A DNA stretch of 64,000 nt from Bacillus safensis (GCA_030159235.1 BSBG01000006.1:1-64000); one strand, 5' to 3'. Counted from the stretch's first letter, positions 44,271-51,648 are shown. The notes: generated by a model not told the origin, from the sequence alone. Numbers and translations: made by a program.

Positions 44271-45093
44271 AATATTTTTTTTTATATTTGTATTATTTGT
44301 AGGCAGTCTCGTCTATTTAAGTTTTAATGAAAGAGATTTAGTGAAGTTAAGAAAAACTCAAAAAGTTGGTGGGATTGAAAGTCTTGAAATGCCTAGTTGT
44401 AAAAATGAGAAATATATAAAAGTTGCAATTCTAGATACACTTAATAGTAAAGAAGGAATTAATTATGCTGATGAAATAAACATAGATACATCTCTAGAAA
44501 GTAAGACACATTCTGATGAGATATTGTCTATAGTAAGTTCTCTCACATCAAAAAATACTAAAATTGATTTATTTGTTATATCAGATGAAAAAGGAAAAAT
44601 TTCGAAAGGTTTAGTTTTGGAAAATTTAAAAACAATTCTTCGTCAAGACTATGATGTTGTGAATATGAGCTTTTATTTAAAATCTGGAGATTTAAAAATT
44701 GATAGATTATTAGAGCAGCTGTATAACAAAAATGTCGCACTTGTAAGCTCTTCTGGAAATCAAGGTCTTAAAAAAAATAACTATCCCTCATCTAATACAA
44801 AAGTTTTAAGTGTTGGAGGCATAAAAGATACAGGAGAAAAGTGGATTAATTCAAATTATGGTTATATAGATTTTGTTATGCCTGTTCAAATTAAAAGTTA
44901 TATAGACGGAGAGCAAATAGAGGGAACTTCTGTTTCAGCTGCCATTTTAACAGCATTTATAGCTAATATGAAGGATTGTTTTTTCATTAAAAACAATACT
45001 GAATTATATAAAAAATTAGTAGTTCTAGCAGGAAAAACAGAAAGAGATTCACAGATTGGTTATGGTCAACCGAATTATAAAAATATGAGGTGA
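44254..45093 (+). CDS. Membrane-anchored subtilisin-like (S8) serine protease
   Basis: The 279-aa protein has an N-terminal membrane anchor (about 7-24) and a compact subtilase domain with the catalytic triad visible. Asp61 is in VAILDT, His86 in KTHSDE and Ser226 in GTSVSAA; Asn169 in SSSGNQG forms the oxyanion hole. It is shorter than secreted subtilisins (about 275 aa mature) and has no recognisable I9 prodomain. The HGT of the family is HSD here. The active site should face outside. It lies between a foldase-like and a cysteine-rich secreted protein, so a maturation protease is a natural reading, but the substrate is not shown. Confidence 0.85.
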   Translation: MISKSKIFFFIFVLFVGSLVYLSFNERDLVKLRKTQKVGGIESLEMPSCKNEKYIKVAILDTLNSKEGINYADEINIDTSLESKTHSDEILSIVSSLTSKNTKIDLFVISDEKGKISKGLVLENLKTILRQDYDVVNMSFYLKSGDLKIDRLLEQLYNKNVALVSSSGNQGLKKNNYPSSNTKVLSVGGIKDTGEKWINSNYGYIDFVMPVQIKSYIDGEQIEGTSVSAAILTAFIANMKDCFFIKNNTELYKKLVVLAGKTERDSQIGYGQPNYKNMR

Positions 45094-45100
45094 AGTATGT

Positions 45101-45904
45101 ATGTCTAAACTTAAGTTTTTAATATTAATTATATTTTTATCAGGATTGTTTTTACCGCTAAATGTAAACGCAGAAGAAGTAAATGGAGTAGAATTAAAAG
45201 TTAAAAAAGTTGTTAAGCAAATTCTTCCTATTGAAGAAAGTATGCCAGAGTCTGTTATTAAAACTTATACTGATGGTGGATGGAGCTTAAATGAAGATTT
45301 AAAACAATTAGAAAGAGTAGTGACTTATCAAGGTGAGGAAATTGAAGTTGATGGTGAAAAAGCAAAAACTGATTCTAATGGAGAAGCTGTTTTTGAACTA
45401 GATAATACAGAAGATGTTGATGTGTCTGTTAAAAATATCCTTACAAGTGATGTAAAGACCAAGTCAATTGAAATTAATAAACAAAAAAACGAAACAATCA
45501 TTTATGAAAATGTTGACTTAACTGGTATAATAAAGAATATGGGAGGCGAAGAAGAGTCAATAGAAGAGCAGGTAGAAGGAGACGGTGAAGTACAAATTGG
45601 TGGACTGAAAAACGGACAAAAACCTAAACGTGGAGCATATGTACACTGTAATAGGTTTAATGGATTTACTGGAGATGGTAGATATTACAGTAAAACGAAG
45701 CATCCCGTTAAAGCAAACATCAATTTTTTTCAAAGTGATTGTGATGTAGCATTAGCTAGAAGTTTTAAATGTTTAAAAGATTATACCAATAGCCCTTACT
45801 GCTCCACTAAAAATAAAAGTACAGCTGGAAAATGTTCTCCTAATATTGCTAAGCATTCAAGACTCTATCATAAACATACAGGTTGGTTCTCACCTAGTAA
45901 ATAA
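45101..45904 (+). CDS. Secreted protein with C-terminal cysteine-rich domain
   Basis: The 267-aa protein has a Sec signal peptide (MSKLKFLILIIFLSGLFLPL, cleavage near NVNA-EE). A beta-rich middle part (VTYQGEEIEVDGEKAKTDSN, then GEAVFELDN) resembles surface beta-sandwich modules. An acidic linker (GGEEESIEEQVEGDGE) and a basic stretch GLKNGQKPKRG lead into a C-terminal domain of about 89 residues. That domain has five Cys (183, 214, 224, 234, 245) and many Lys/His/Tyr. The layout (signal, protective N part, linker, basic Cys-rich C-terminal domain) looks like a secreted toxin or enzyme precursor activated by cleavage in the linker. I do not recognise the family. Confidence 0.7.
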   Translation: MSKLKFLILIIFLSGLFLPLNVNAEEVNGVELKVKKVVKQILPIEESMPESVIKTYTDGGWSLNEDLKQLERVVTYQGEEIEVDGEKAKTDSNGEAVFELDNTEDVDVSVKNILTSDVKTKSIEINKQKNETIIYENVDLTGIIKNMGGEEESIEEQVEGDGEVQIGGLKNGQKPKRGAYVHCNRFNGFTGDGRYYSKTKHPVKANINFFQSDCDVALARSFKCLKDYTNSPYCSTKNKSTAGKCSPNIAKHSRLYHKHTGWFSPSK

Positions 45905-45924
45905 AAAGGAGGAAGATCAGAATT

Positions 45925-46476
45925 TTGGGAGTTTTTATTATTACAGGTGTAGTATTAATATTTTTAATTTCTTTTATGTTTTTTAAGAAGTTTCTAAGTT
46001 TGAAATTAATTTCAATAATAAGTGTTTTGTTTTTAACAATAATAATTGTTCTTTATGTATTATTTTTTGTAAATTTTCATTCAGTATCTCTTAAAGACGA
46101 ATCATTAGGCGGTTTTAAAATTGGACAAGAGATTGATAACCAGGTACTTAAGAAAAGTGATCAATTTTCTTCTGATAATGAAGTTGTATATTCAAAAAAG
46201 GGAGATGGGGATTTTTTAGTAACATCTAATAAAGATGATTATATAATATCCATTATTAACCAATCAAAAGACCGAAAAATTAAAACATCAAAAGGTATTA
46301 AGATTTTTGATACGTTTCAGGATGTAATAAAAATGTATGGGAAAGAATACAAAAATCTTTGGTTTGTAGAAGGGTATGAGACAGGAATTCAATATCAAGA
46401 TAAAGATGAACGACTTTTCCTGGAATTTTTCTTTAATGAAGATAAATTGTACCGTATTGAATTAATTAAAAAGTAG
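45925..46476 (+). CDS. Two-helix membrane protein, candidate immunity or accessory factor
   Basis: The 183-aa protein has two hydrophobic helices (about 3-20 and 29-50) and a C-terminal domain of about 130 residues with alternating strands (FKIGQEID, GDFLVTSNKDDYIISI, GYETGIQYQDKDERLFLEFF). The TTG start sits 12 nt from GGAGG. It is the last gene of the four-gene operon, 20 bp after the cysteine-rich protein gene. Bacteriocin immunity proteins are often small membrane proteins encoded directly after the toxin, so I suggest that role. No family is recognised. Confidence 0.55.
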   Translation: MGVFIITGVVLIFLISFMFFKKFLSLKLISIISVLFLTIIIVLYVLFFVNFHSVSLKDESLGGFKIGQEIDNQVLKKSDQFSSDNEVVYSKKGDGDFLVTSNKDDYIISIINQSKDRKIKTSKGIKIFDTFQDVIKMYGKEYKNLWFVEGYETGIQYQDKDERLFLEFFFNEDKLYRIELIKK

Positions 46477-46594
46477 TGTGCTAAATTTTTGAGAGATTAT
46501 ACCTTGATTTTCCCTGTTGGGAATATTCGCTTTCATTTTGATGCTTCGTTGAATTTTTTAGCAATTTCGAATGTCATTTTAATCTAAGAAAGAA

Positions 46595-46705
46595 GTATAA
46601 AGAACTAGATGTGATTTTCCAAATTCGTGTAATAAGACGAATGAAGCGGACATTTATTTGAAAAATGTTCGCTTTTCGTATTGTTTTTTAAAAATGAAGT
46701 TGGTA
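46595..46705 (+). repeat. Right 111-bp direct repeat (intact pbuG promoter copy)
   Basis: This is the second copy of 41834-41944. Its last part carries the intact pbuG promoter, so this is the functional or ancestral copy. The 46477-46594 stretch between the operon and the repeat shows no gene. Confidence 0.9.
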
Positions 46706-46709
46706 CAAT
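46681..46709 (+). promoter_or_regulatory. Promoter of pbuG
   Basis: TTGTTT (46681-46686), 17 bp, TACAAT (46704-46709), about 25 bp upstream of the purine riboswitch. Confidence 0.6.
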
Positions 46710-46732
46710 AGACACAGAAATCAAATAGATAG

Positions 46733-46908
46733 AAGTCGTATAATCGCGGGGATATGGCCCGCAAGTTTCTACCAAGCTACCGTAAATGGCTTGACTACGT
46801 CAATTCACACTCGTTTGATATAAATCATGCATTGTTCTTGTTTTATGTCACAGTCTGAATTCACACTCGTAGTCAAGCGTCCCAAAATTATTGGGGCGTT
46901 TTTTATTT
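46733..46908 (+). promoter_or_regulatory. Guanine riboswitch controlling pbuG
   Basis: The purine aptamer consensus is present: ATAATC, ATATGG, GTTTCTACC, CCGTAAA and GACTAC in order (46739-46799). C in GACTAC is the base that pairs with guanine/hypoxanthine (adenine types have T). The 3' P1 strand GCTTGACTACG (46789-46799) has an exact 11-base complement CGTAGTCAAGC at 46869-46879. That complement overlaps the terminator stem AGCGTCCCAA/TTGGGGCGTT (46877-46900) with a T6 run. Guanine should therefore release the terminator and shut off pbuG. Confidence 0.97.
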
Positions 46909-46962
46909 GACTTGTGAATGGGACAGACTAAAGCAAAAGGACATGAAGGGAGTCAGTTGGCT

Positions 46963-48288
46963 TTGAAACAGTTTTTTCAGTTTGATGAGTTAGGTACGAA
47001 TTACCGCAGAGAGATCATCGGTGGTTTAACCACATTTTTGTCGATGGCTTACATTCTGTTTGTTAATCCGATCACACTTGCTTTAGTGGCAGTACCGGAT
47101 TTTCCAGATAAATTACGAATTGATCAGGGCGCTGTCTTTACAGCAACGGCGTTAGCTTCTGCTGCAGGGTGTTTCCTGATGGGATTGATTGCCAGGTATC
47201 CGATAGCAATAGCCCCAGGAATGGGTCTGAATGCGTTCTTCGCATTTTCGGTTGTTCTTGGCATGGGCATCAAATGGGAAGCAGCACTTTCAGGTGTGTT
47301 TGTTTCAGGATTGATTTTCGTTGCCCTTTCTTTAACAGGTTTCCGTGAAAAAATCATCAATGCCATTCCGGCTGAGCTGAAGCTGGCTGTTGGTGCAGGT
47401 ATTGGTTTGTTCATTACGTTTGTTGGACTTCAAGGCTCTGGCATTATTGCCAATAATGATAATACACTCGTTACGATTGGAAATATTCATAGTGGTCCTG
47501 TTCTGTTAACGGTGTTTGGTATCGTAGTGACCGTCATTTTAATGGTTCTTCGTGTGAATGCAGGTGTCTTCATTGGGATGCTTGTGACTGCTATTGCTGG
47601 GATGATTTTTGGTCTTGTACCAGTACCGTCTCAAATTGTGGGAAGTATTCCAAGCTTGTCTCCAACCTTTGGTCAAGCCTTGATTCACTTACCAGAAATA
47701 TTCTCGATTCAAATGCTTGTTGTGATCTTAACGTTCCTATTCGTTGGATTCTTTGATACAGCTGGTACGCTTGTAGCTGTGGCAACACAGGCTGGTTTAA
47801 TGAAAAATAATGAGCTGCCACGTGCAGGAAGAGCTCTACTGGCTGATTCTTCTTCAATCGTTGTAGGTTCTGTTCTTGGTACTTCAACGACAACGTCTTA
47901 TGTTGAATCTAGTTCAGGTGTAGCGGCTGGTGCGCGTTCTGGTTTTGCAGCTGTCGTCACAGGTATTTTCTTCTTGCTGGCGATGTTCTTCTCACCGCTT
48001 TTATCCATTGTTACAAAAAATGTGACAGCACCTGCTTTAATTATTGTTGGTGCACTGATGGTCGCTCCGCTTGCAAAGATTGCATGGGATCGCTTTGAAA
48101 TTGCTGTACCAGCGTTCTTAACAATGATTATGATGCCACTGACATACAGTATTGCAACAGGGATTGCGGTTGGCTTTATTTTCTACCCGATTACGATGAT
48201 CTTTAAAGGCAAAGCCAAAGAAGTGCATCCAATTATGTACGGATTGTTTGTCATCTTTATTCTATATTTCGCTTTCTTAAATCATTAA
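46963..48288 (+). CDS. pbuG: Hypoxanthine/guanine permease PbuG
   Basis: PbuG imports hypoxanthine and guanine by proton symport (NCS2/AzgA type). The 441-aa protein has about 12-14 membrane segments, including GGLTTFLSMAYILFVNPITL, GMGLNAFFAFSVVLGMGI and TSTTTSYVESSSGVAAGARS, the substrate-binding region. The start is probably the TTG at 46963 (MKQFFQFDELG, as in B. subtilis). The ATG at 46918 lies in the terminator's tail and has no ribosome-binding site. AAGGGAG at 46946-46952 supports 46963 (or the TTG at 46957). Expression is controlled by the guanine riboswitch upstream. Confidence 0.95.
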   Translation: MKQFFQFDELGTNYRREIIGGLTTFLSMAYILFVNPITLALVAVPDFPDKLRIDQGAVFTATALASAAGCFLMGLIARYPIAIAPGMGLNAFFAFSVVLGMGIKWEAALSGVFVSGLIFVALSLTGFREKIINAIPAELKLAVGAGIGLFITFVGLQGSGIIANNDNTLVTIGNIHSGPVLLTVFGIVVTVILMVLRVNAGVFIGMLVTAIAGMIFGLVPVPSQIVGSIPSLSPTFGQALIHLPEIFSIQMLVVILTFLFVGFFDTAGTLVAVATQAGLMKNNELPRAGRALLADSSSIVVGSVLGTSTTTSYVESSSGVAAGARSGFAAVVTGIFFLLAMFFSPLLSIVTKNVTAPALIIVGALMVAPLAKIAWDRFEIAVPAFLTMIMMPLTYSIATGIAVGFIFYPITMIFKGKAKEVHPIMYGLFVIFILYFAFLNH

Positions 48289-48299
48289 TGCTTCATTCA

Positions 48300-48333
48300 A
48301 AACAGCAGCTCATGGAAGCTGCTGTTTTTTTGA
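48300..48333 (+). terminator. Terminator of pbuG
   Basis: AACAGCAGCTT-type stem: AACAGCAGCT pairs with AGCTGCTGTT around CATGGA, followed by a T run. Confidence 0.92.
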
Positions 48334-48352
48334 TAAAAAAATCAAAACATAG

Positions 48353-48396
48353 TTGACTTATAGGAATTATGTGTTTATGATAAAAAGACATAATTC
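48353..48396 (+). promoter_or_regulatory. Promoter overlapped by an inverted repeat
   Basis: TTGACT (48353-48358), 17 bp, TATGAT (48376-48381) is a good sigma-A promoter. A perfect 9-bp inverted repeat, GAATTATGT (48364-48372) and ACATAATTC (48388-48396) with 15 bp between, flanks the -10 box. This is the expected position of a repressor operator. The regulator is not known. Confidence 0.65.
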
Positions 48397-48409
48397 GCTG
48401 ATTGGATCA

Positions 48410-48468
48410 CCAAAGGCGCTTTGATTTCCTTTTTTAAATAGAAGGTTTCAGGGTGCCTTTTTTTCTTG
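48410..48468 (+). terminator. Hairpin with T run in the 48501 leader
   Basis: AAAGGCGC (48412-48419) can pair with the GGGTGCCTTT arm at about 48451-48460, which is followed by Ts. It lies between the promoter at 48353 and the first gene at 48501, so it may act as an attenuator. I do not recognise a known riboswitch class in it. Confidence 0.45.
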
Positions 48469-48500
48469 GATACATTCATAAAAAGGGGAGGAGATGTCTT

Positions 48501-48662
48501 TTGTCACGCTGGCTTAGACAGGTCATTGAACGAAAAAAGCAGGCGCTGATTCAAAAGCTCCTTTTATGGGGGCATGAAGAAAAACAGGAAGCGCTCATGC
48601 ATTATACGATTCATGAGCTGGAAAATGAGGTTCTCTATTTAAAAGAGCGAAAACAAAAATAG
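48501..48662 (+). CDS. Small basic protein, 53 aa
   Basis: The ORF starts at a TTG 7 nt after GGGGAGGAG (48485-48493) and encodes MSRWLRQVIERKKQALIQKL, then LLLWGHEEKQEALMHYTIHE, ending LKERKQK. It is helical and amphipathic, with no membrane segment. I do not recognise the family with confidence; it resembles small proteins found with DUF2292 (YezD) genes. The upstream ATG/GTG options overlap the hairpin and are rejected. It lies 11 bp before the YezD-like gene and shares its promoter. Confidence 0.6.
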   Translation: MSRWLRQVIERKKQALIQKLLLWGHEEKQEALMHYTIHELENEVLYLKERKQK

Positions 48663-48673
48663 GGGGATGAGCG

Positions 48674-48853
48674 ATGGATGAACAAAAGCTGAATTATATT
48701 TTATCTGCCTTAAAAGGGATCGACTATGGATCAGTGGTCATCACCATTCATAACGGACATATTACACAGGTTGATACGACTAAAAAGACTCGGTTCCCCG
48801 CTCATCAGGAGAATCTCCGGGTTCAGCAAGCAAAGCGGAGTCACTATCGTTGA
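48674..48853 (+). CDS. DUF2292 / YezD-family small protein
   Basis: The 59-aa protein MDEQKLNYILSALKGIDYGS, then VVITIHNGHITQVDTTKKTR, matches the DUF2292 (YezD) family: a helix, a GxxYGSVxITIHNGxITQID-like strand pair and a basic tail. Family members occur in sulfur-metabolism contexts in other bacteria, but the function is unknown. The ATG follows AGGGGGATGAGCG. In B. subtilis I do not recall this gene between pbuG and yebC, so it may be a lineage-specific insertion. Confidence 0.75.
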   Translation: MDEQKLNYILSALKGIDYGSVVITIHNGHITQVDTTKKTRFPAHQENLRVQQAKRSHYR

Positions 48854-48872
48854 TGACGGATTGTAAGATGAT

Positions 48873-48904
48873 AAAAAGCTGATTGAGGTCATCAGCTTTT
48901 TTGT
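48873..48904 (+). terminator. Terminator after the YezD-like gene
   Basis: AAAAGCTGAT pairs with ATCAGCTTTT around a 7-nt loop, followed by a T tract. Confidence 0.9.
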
Positions 48905-49072
48905 TTTGTCTCATTTTTTCACCGTTTTAAAACCTCTGCTGCCTTTCTTTCGTCTATTCGTATGAACGTCAAGCAATCTTGACTGAATAGAGAGACTCCG
49001 CTACTTTAAGAGGAGTCATCCGAACAGGTCATTTACTTGAGCCTGTAAGGATTGGATAGGAGTTGATATGAG

Positions 49073-49852
49073 ATGTTAGAGAAAGACCAAGATCAAATGG
49101 AAAATGAAGAGCCAACAATAGATCAAGAAACAAGGCAATCCCGCCTCAGCCGAAGTGCTGCAAAACGTGGAAGAACCTCAAAATCAGTGGATGATGAGCG
49201 TTCAGCCATTCAGCGTATGCTGCGAGGTGTAGGAGGCGCGTTTAAGCGCTATGGCTCATATGGACTGGCGATGTTAAAATCACCGAGTCGTGCGATGAAT
49301 CAAACGGAAACATTGCGTATGAAGTACGCTTGGATTTCAATTGTGTTATTCAGCGTGTTTTTTGCTTTAGGCAACTTTGTACAATTAAAGGCGTCAAAGA
49401 CCCGTTTATTAGGCTTTGGCATTCATTATTCTTTTGGTGACGCCTTTTTGAGGGTAGCAGTCTTTACACTTATTCTGTTGACACTGATGATGCTCGCCGT
49501 CTGGTTACTCGGAAAGTACATGCTAAAAGGAAACATATCATTGAAAGAAGTGATCATGAAATTTGGTGCTGCGCTTGTGCCGGTTTTGGTTTTATCCATC
49601 CTTTGGCTTGTATTTGCCATGCTGAATATTCCATATGTGACCGTTATATTATCCGTGATGATGTTTTTCGGTCTCCAGTTGATTGCAATAGTGCTCTTTC
49701 GCTCGATTCAATCGGAGCATGATGCCCTACGTGGAGATTTGATGTATGCGGGCTGGGTCTTCTTATTGATTGAGCTTGTCATCATTGCGCTGCTCTGGAG
49801 CCTAGTTGGAGAGTATTTGATTCCATCGCTTGTTCCTGTTCGTTTCGGATAA
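49073..49852 (+). CDS. yebC: Membrane protein YebC (Bacillus), Yip1-like
   Basis: The 259-aa protein has a charged cytosolic N terminus (about 1-80, rich in Glu/Arg/Ser) and five membrane helices (about 88-106, 124-145, 165-185, 190-212 and 225-245). It matches B. subtilis YebC in position and layout. It should not be confused with the unrelated YebC translation factor of E. coli. The function is unknown. The ATG has ATAGGAG 11 nt upstream, slightly far. It stands between terminators. Confidence 0.8.
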   Translation: MLEKDQDQMENEEPTIDQETRQSRLSRSAAKRGRTSKSVDDERSAIQRMLRGVGGAFKRYGSYGLAMLKSPSRAMNQTETLRMKYAWISIVLFSVFFALGNFVQLKASKTRLLGFGIHYSFGDAFLRVAVFTLILLTLMMLAVWLLGKYMLKGNISLKEVIMKFGAALVPVLVLSILWLVFAMLNIPYVTVILSVMMFFGLQLIAIVLFRSIQSEHDALRGDLMYAGWVFLLIELVIIALLWSLVGEYLIPSLVPVRFG

Positions 49853-49858
49853 AACACA

Positions 49859-49894
49859 CTGAAAACCTCCTTTTTTGAAAAAGGGGGTTTTCAT
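49859..49894 (+). terminator. Terminator of yebC
   Basis: GAAAACCTCCTTTTT pairs with AAAAAGGGGGTTTTC (one G-T pair), a 15-bp stem with a short loop. The T tract is inside the stem base. The rest of 49894-50055 shows nothing else. Confidence 0.75.
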
Positions 49895-50055
49895 GTTGAG
49901 AAGAGAAAAAAACGGGTAAACTCTTGGTAACAAAGACCACCCTTGTTGTCGAAAGATATATGTGTGTTTATCGCGCATATTTGATTGTATCAAGGTATGT
50001 TCTCTAGTAGAATATGGGGTGCTTTATTTGATTTTTAGTGCAGGAGGTTCGAATC

Positions 50056-50610
50056 GTGCTTCAACAACTTTTATCCAATGCGTTCACCATGGTTTTGATC
50101 ATTTTAGTCATTAATATTGTCTATGTCTCTTTCTCCACCATGCGATTGATTTTAACAATGAAAGGCAGACGATACGCAGCTGCTTTTGCGGGTACGATCG
50201 AAATGCTCATTTATGTTATTGGGTTAAGTATCGTTCTAGATAACTTAGACCAAGTACAAAATGTCATTGCATATGCACTAGGTTATGGGATTGGGATCAT
50301 TGTCGGGATGAAAATTGAAGAGAAGCTGGCACTTGGCTACATTACTGTGAATGTAATTACAAAAGAACTAGATCTTGATCTCCCAAGACAACTGAGGGAA
50401 AAAGGATATGGTGTCACCACCTGGGCAGCAGGCGGTCTTGAAGGAGACCGGTCAGCAATGCAAATTTTAACACCGAGAAAATATGAACTGCAATTATATG
50501 AAACGATTAAAACGCTGGATTCAAAGGCGTTTATCATTTCATATGAGCCCAAATCGATTCACGGCGGCTTCTGGGTAAAGGCTGTGAAGAAAAGGAGAAT
50601 TAAAGAATGA
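50056..50610 (+). CDS. yebE: UPF0316 / DUF2179-type membrane protein YebE
   Basis: The 184-aa protein has three membrane helices (about 10-30, 40-60 and 70-90) and a C-terminal DUF2179-type domain (about 105-175; [40 protein letters not shown]). That domain is thought to bind a ligand such as a nucleotide. The GTG at 50056 is chosen because it follows GGAGGTTCGAATC and gives [12 protein letters not shown] as in B. subtilis. It overlaps yebG by 4 nt. The function is unknown. Confidence 0.9.
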   Translation: MLQQLLSNAFTMVLIILVINIVYVSFSTMRLILTMKGRRYAAAFAGTIEMLIYVIGLSIVLDNLDQVQNVIAYALGYGIGIIVGMKIEEKLALGYITVNVITKELDLDLPRQLREKGYGVTTWAAGGLEGDRSAMQILTPRKYELQLYETIKTLDSKAFIISYEPKSIHGGFWVKAVKKRRIKE

Positions 50611-50807
50611 CCGCAAAACCAAAGAAGAAAAAATTCTATGTGGAAGACAACATGACAATCGATCAAGTGTTGTCCCAGATGGCAGCGGAAGGCTACTCGC
50701 CTGTCCGGCGAATGGAAGAACCGATTTTTCAAGAAAAGAAGGAAAATGGGTCGATTCAGATCATTCCGATTGGGAAAAAAATCGTATTCGAAGGAAAAAT
50801 AGTCTAA
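50607..50807 (+). CDS. yebG: NETI-motif protein YebG
   Basis: The 66-aa protein matches the NETI-motif family: [20 protein letters not shown], then [21 protein letters not shown] replaces NETI here. The function is unknown. It is translationally coupled to yebE (ATGA overlap) and always lies near it in Bacillus. The first PurBox of the pur promoter overlaps its stop codon region. Confidence 0.88.
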   Translation: MTAKPKKKKFYVEDNMTIDQVLSQMAAEGYSPVRRMEEPIFQEKKENGSIQIIPIGKKIVFEGKIV

Positions 50808-50882
50808 ATCCGAACATTAAAACGACGACTTCATAGATTGTTCGATAAATCCGTTGACATCATGAACATCCGTTGTTAAGAT
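50806..50882 (+). promoter_or_regulatory. PurBoxes and pur operon promoter
   Basis: PurBox 1 AAATCCGAACATT (50806-50818) and an inverted PurBox 2 ATTGTTCGATAAAT (50837-50850, one mismatch) are PurR binding sites. The sigma-A promoter TTGACA (50854-50859), 17 bp, TAAGAT (50877-50882) follows. PurR represses here and is released by PRPP, as in B. subtilis. Confidence 0.93.
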
Positions 50883-50904
50883 AAACATGAAATCAAAACA
50901 CGAG

Positions 50905-51076
50905 CCTCATATAATCTTGGGAATATGGCCCATAAGTTTCTACCCAGTTACCGTAAATGACTGGACTATGCAGGATAGTGAACAAAGACTGACATGGCGT
51001 TACAAAAGCGAACAGCGCTTACCATGGCCCGGTTTGTGTTGCTTCCTAACAATGCAATACAGACCGGGTCTTTTTG
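50905..51076 (+). promoter_or_regulatory. Guanine riboswitch of the pur operon
   Basis: The aptamer consensus is clear: ATAATC, ATATGG, GTTTCTACC, CCGTAAA and GGACTATG (50911-50970), with the C that selects guanine/hypoxanthine. A large terminator follows: CCCGGTTTGTGTTGC pairs with GCAATACAGACCGGG (51028-51068), then TCTTTTTG. Guanine binding should terminate transcription 85 bp before purE. Together with PurR this gives two layers of control. The whole 50808-51159 gap is thus regulatory. Confidence 0.97.
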
Positions 51077-51159
51077 TTCGGCGTTTGACAAGCTGCTTAG
51101 GTTTGGGAAGCGTGTCAAACGATACAAAAATCGAATAACAGCTTAAAGGTGGGGACAAA

Positions 51160-51648
51160 ATGAAGCCGCTTGTAGGTGTCATCATGGGAAGTACATCTGA
51201 TTGGGAAACAATGAAAAATGCGTGCGATATCTTAGAGGAATTAGACATTCCGTATGAAAAACAGGTGGTATCCGCACATCGGACACCTGACTTGATGTTT
51301 GAATATGCGACTGAAGCAAGAGGTAAAGGACTAAAGGTCATCATTGCCGGTGCTGGAGGCGCAGCACATTTACCGGGGATGGTCGCAGCAAAAACGACAC
51401 TGCCGGTCATTGGCGTGCCTGTACAATCAAAAGCACTAAATGGACTGGATTCCTTATTATCCATCGTTCAAATGCCAGGCGGTGTACCAGTTGCCACAGT
51501 GGCGATTGGCAAAGCCGGTGCAACAAATGCAGGCCTTCTTGCTGCACAAATGATTTCAGCATTTGATGAAGCAATCGCAGCTCGCCTTGAAGAAAGAAGA
51601 GAGCAAACAAAACAGACTGTACTAGAAAGCAGTGATCAGCTTGGCTAA
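51160..51648 (+). CDS. purE: N5-carboxyaminoimidazole ribonucleotide mutase PurE
   Basis: PurE converts N5-CAIR to CAIR in de novo purine synthesis. The 162-aa class I PurE has [17 protein letters not shown] (about 5-21), the [12 protein letters not shown] catalytic segment (about 37-48) and [12 protein letters not shown] (about 66-77). The ATG follows AAAGGTGGGG. It is the first gene of the 12-gene pur operon and overlaps purK by 8 nt. Confidence 0.98.
   Translation: MKPLVGVIMGSTSDWETMKNACDILEELDIPYEKQVVSAHRTPDLMFEYATEARGKGLKVIIAGAGGAAHLPGMVAAKTTLPVIGVPVQSKALNGLDSLLSIVQMPGGVPVATVAIGKAGATNAGLLAAQMISAFDEAIAARLEERREQTKQTVLESSDQLG

Noticed and set aside
46918..46962. ATG at 46918 as the pbuG start
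   Set aside because: It lies in the tail of the riboswitch terminator without a ribosome-binding site; the extra 15 residues are absent from B. subtilis PbuG.
48397..48500. S-box (SAM) or T-box leader before the YezD-like pair
   Set aside because: No S-box core or AGGGTGGNACCGCG-type T-box sequence is seen.
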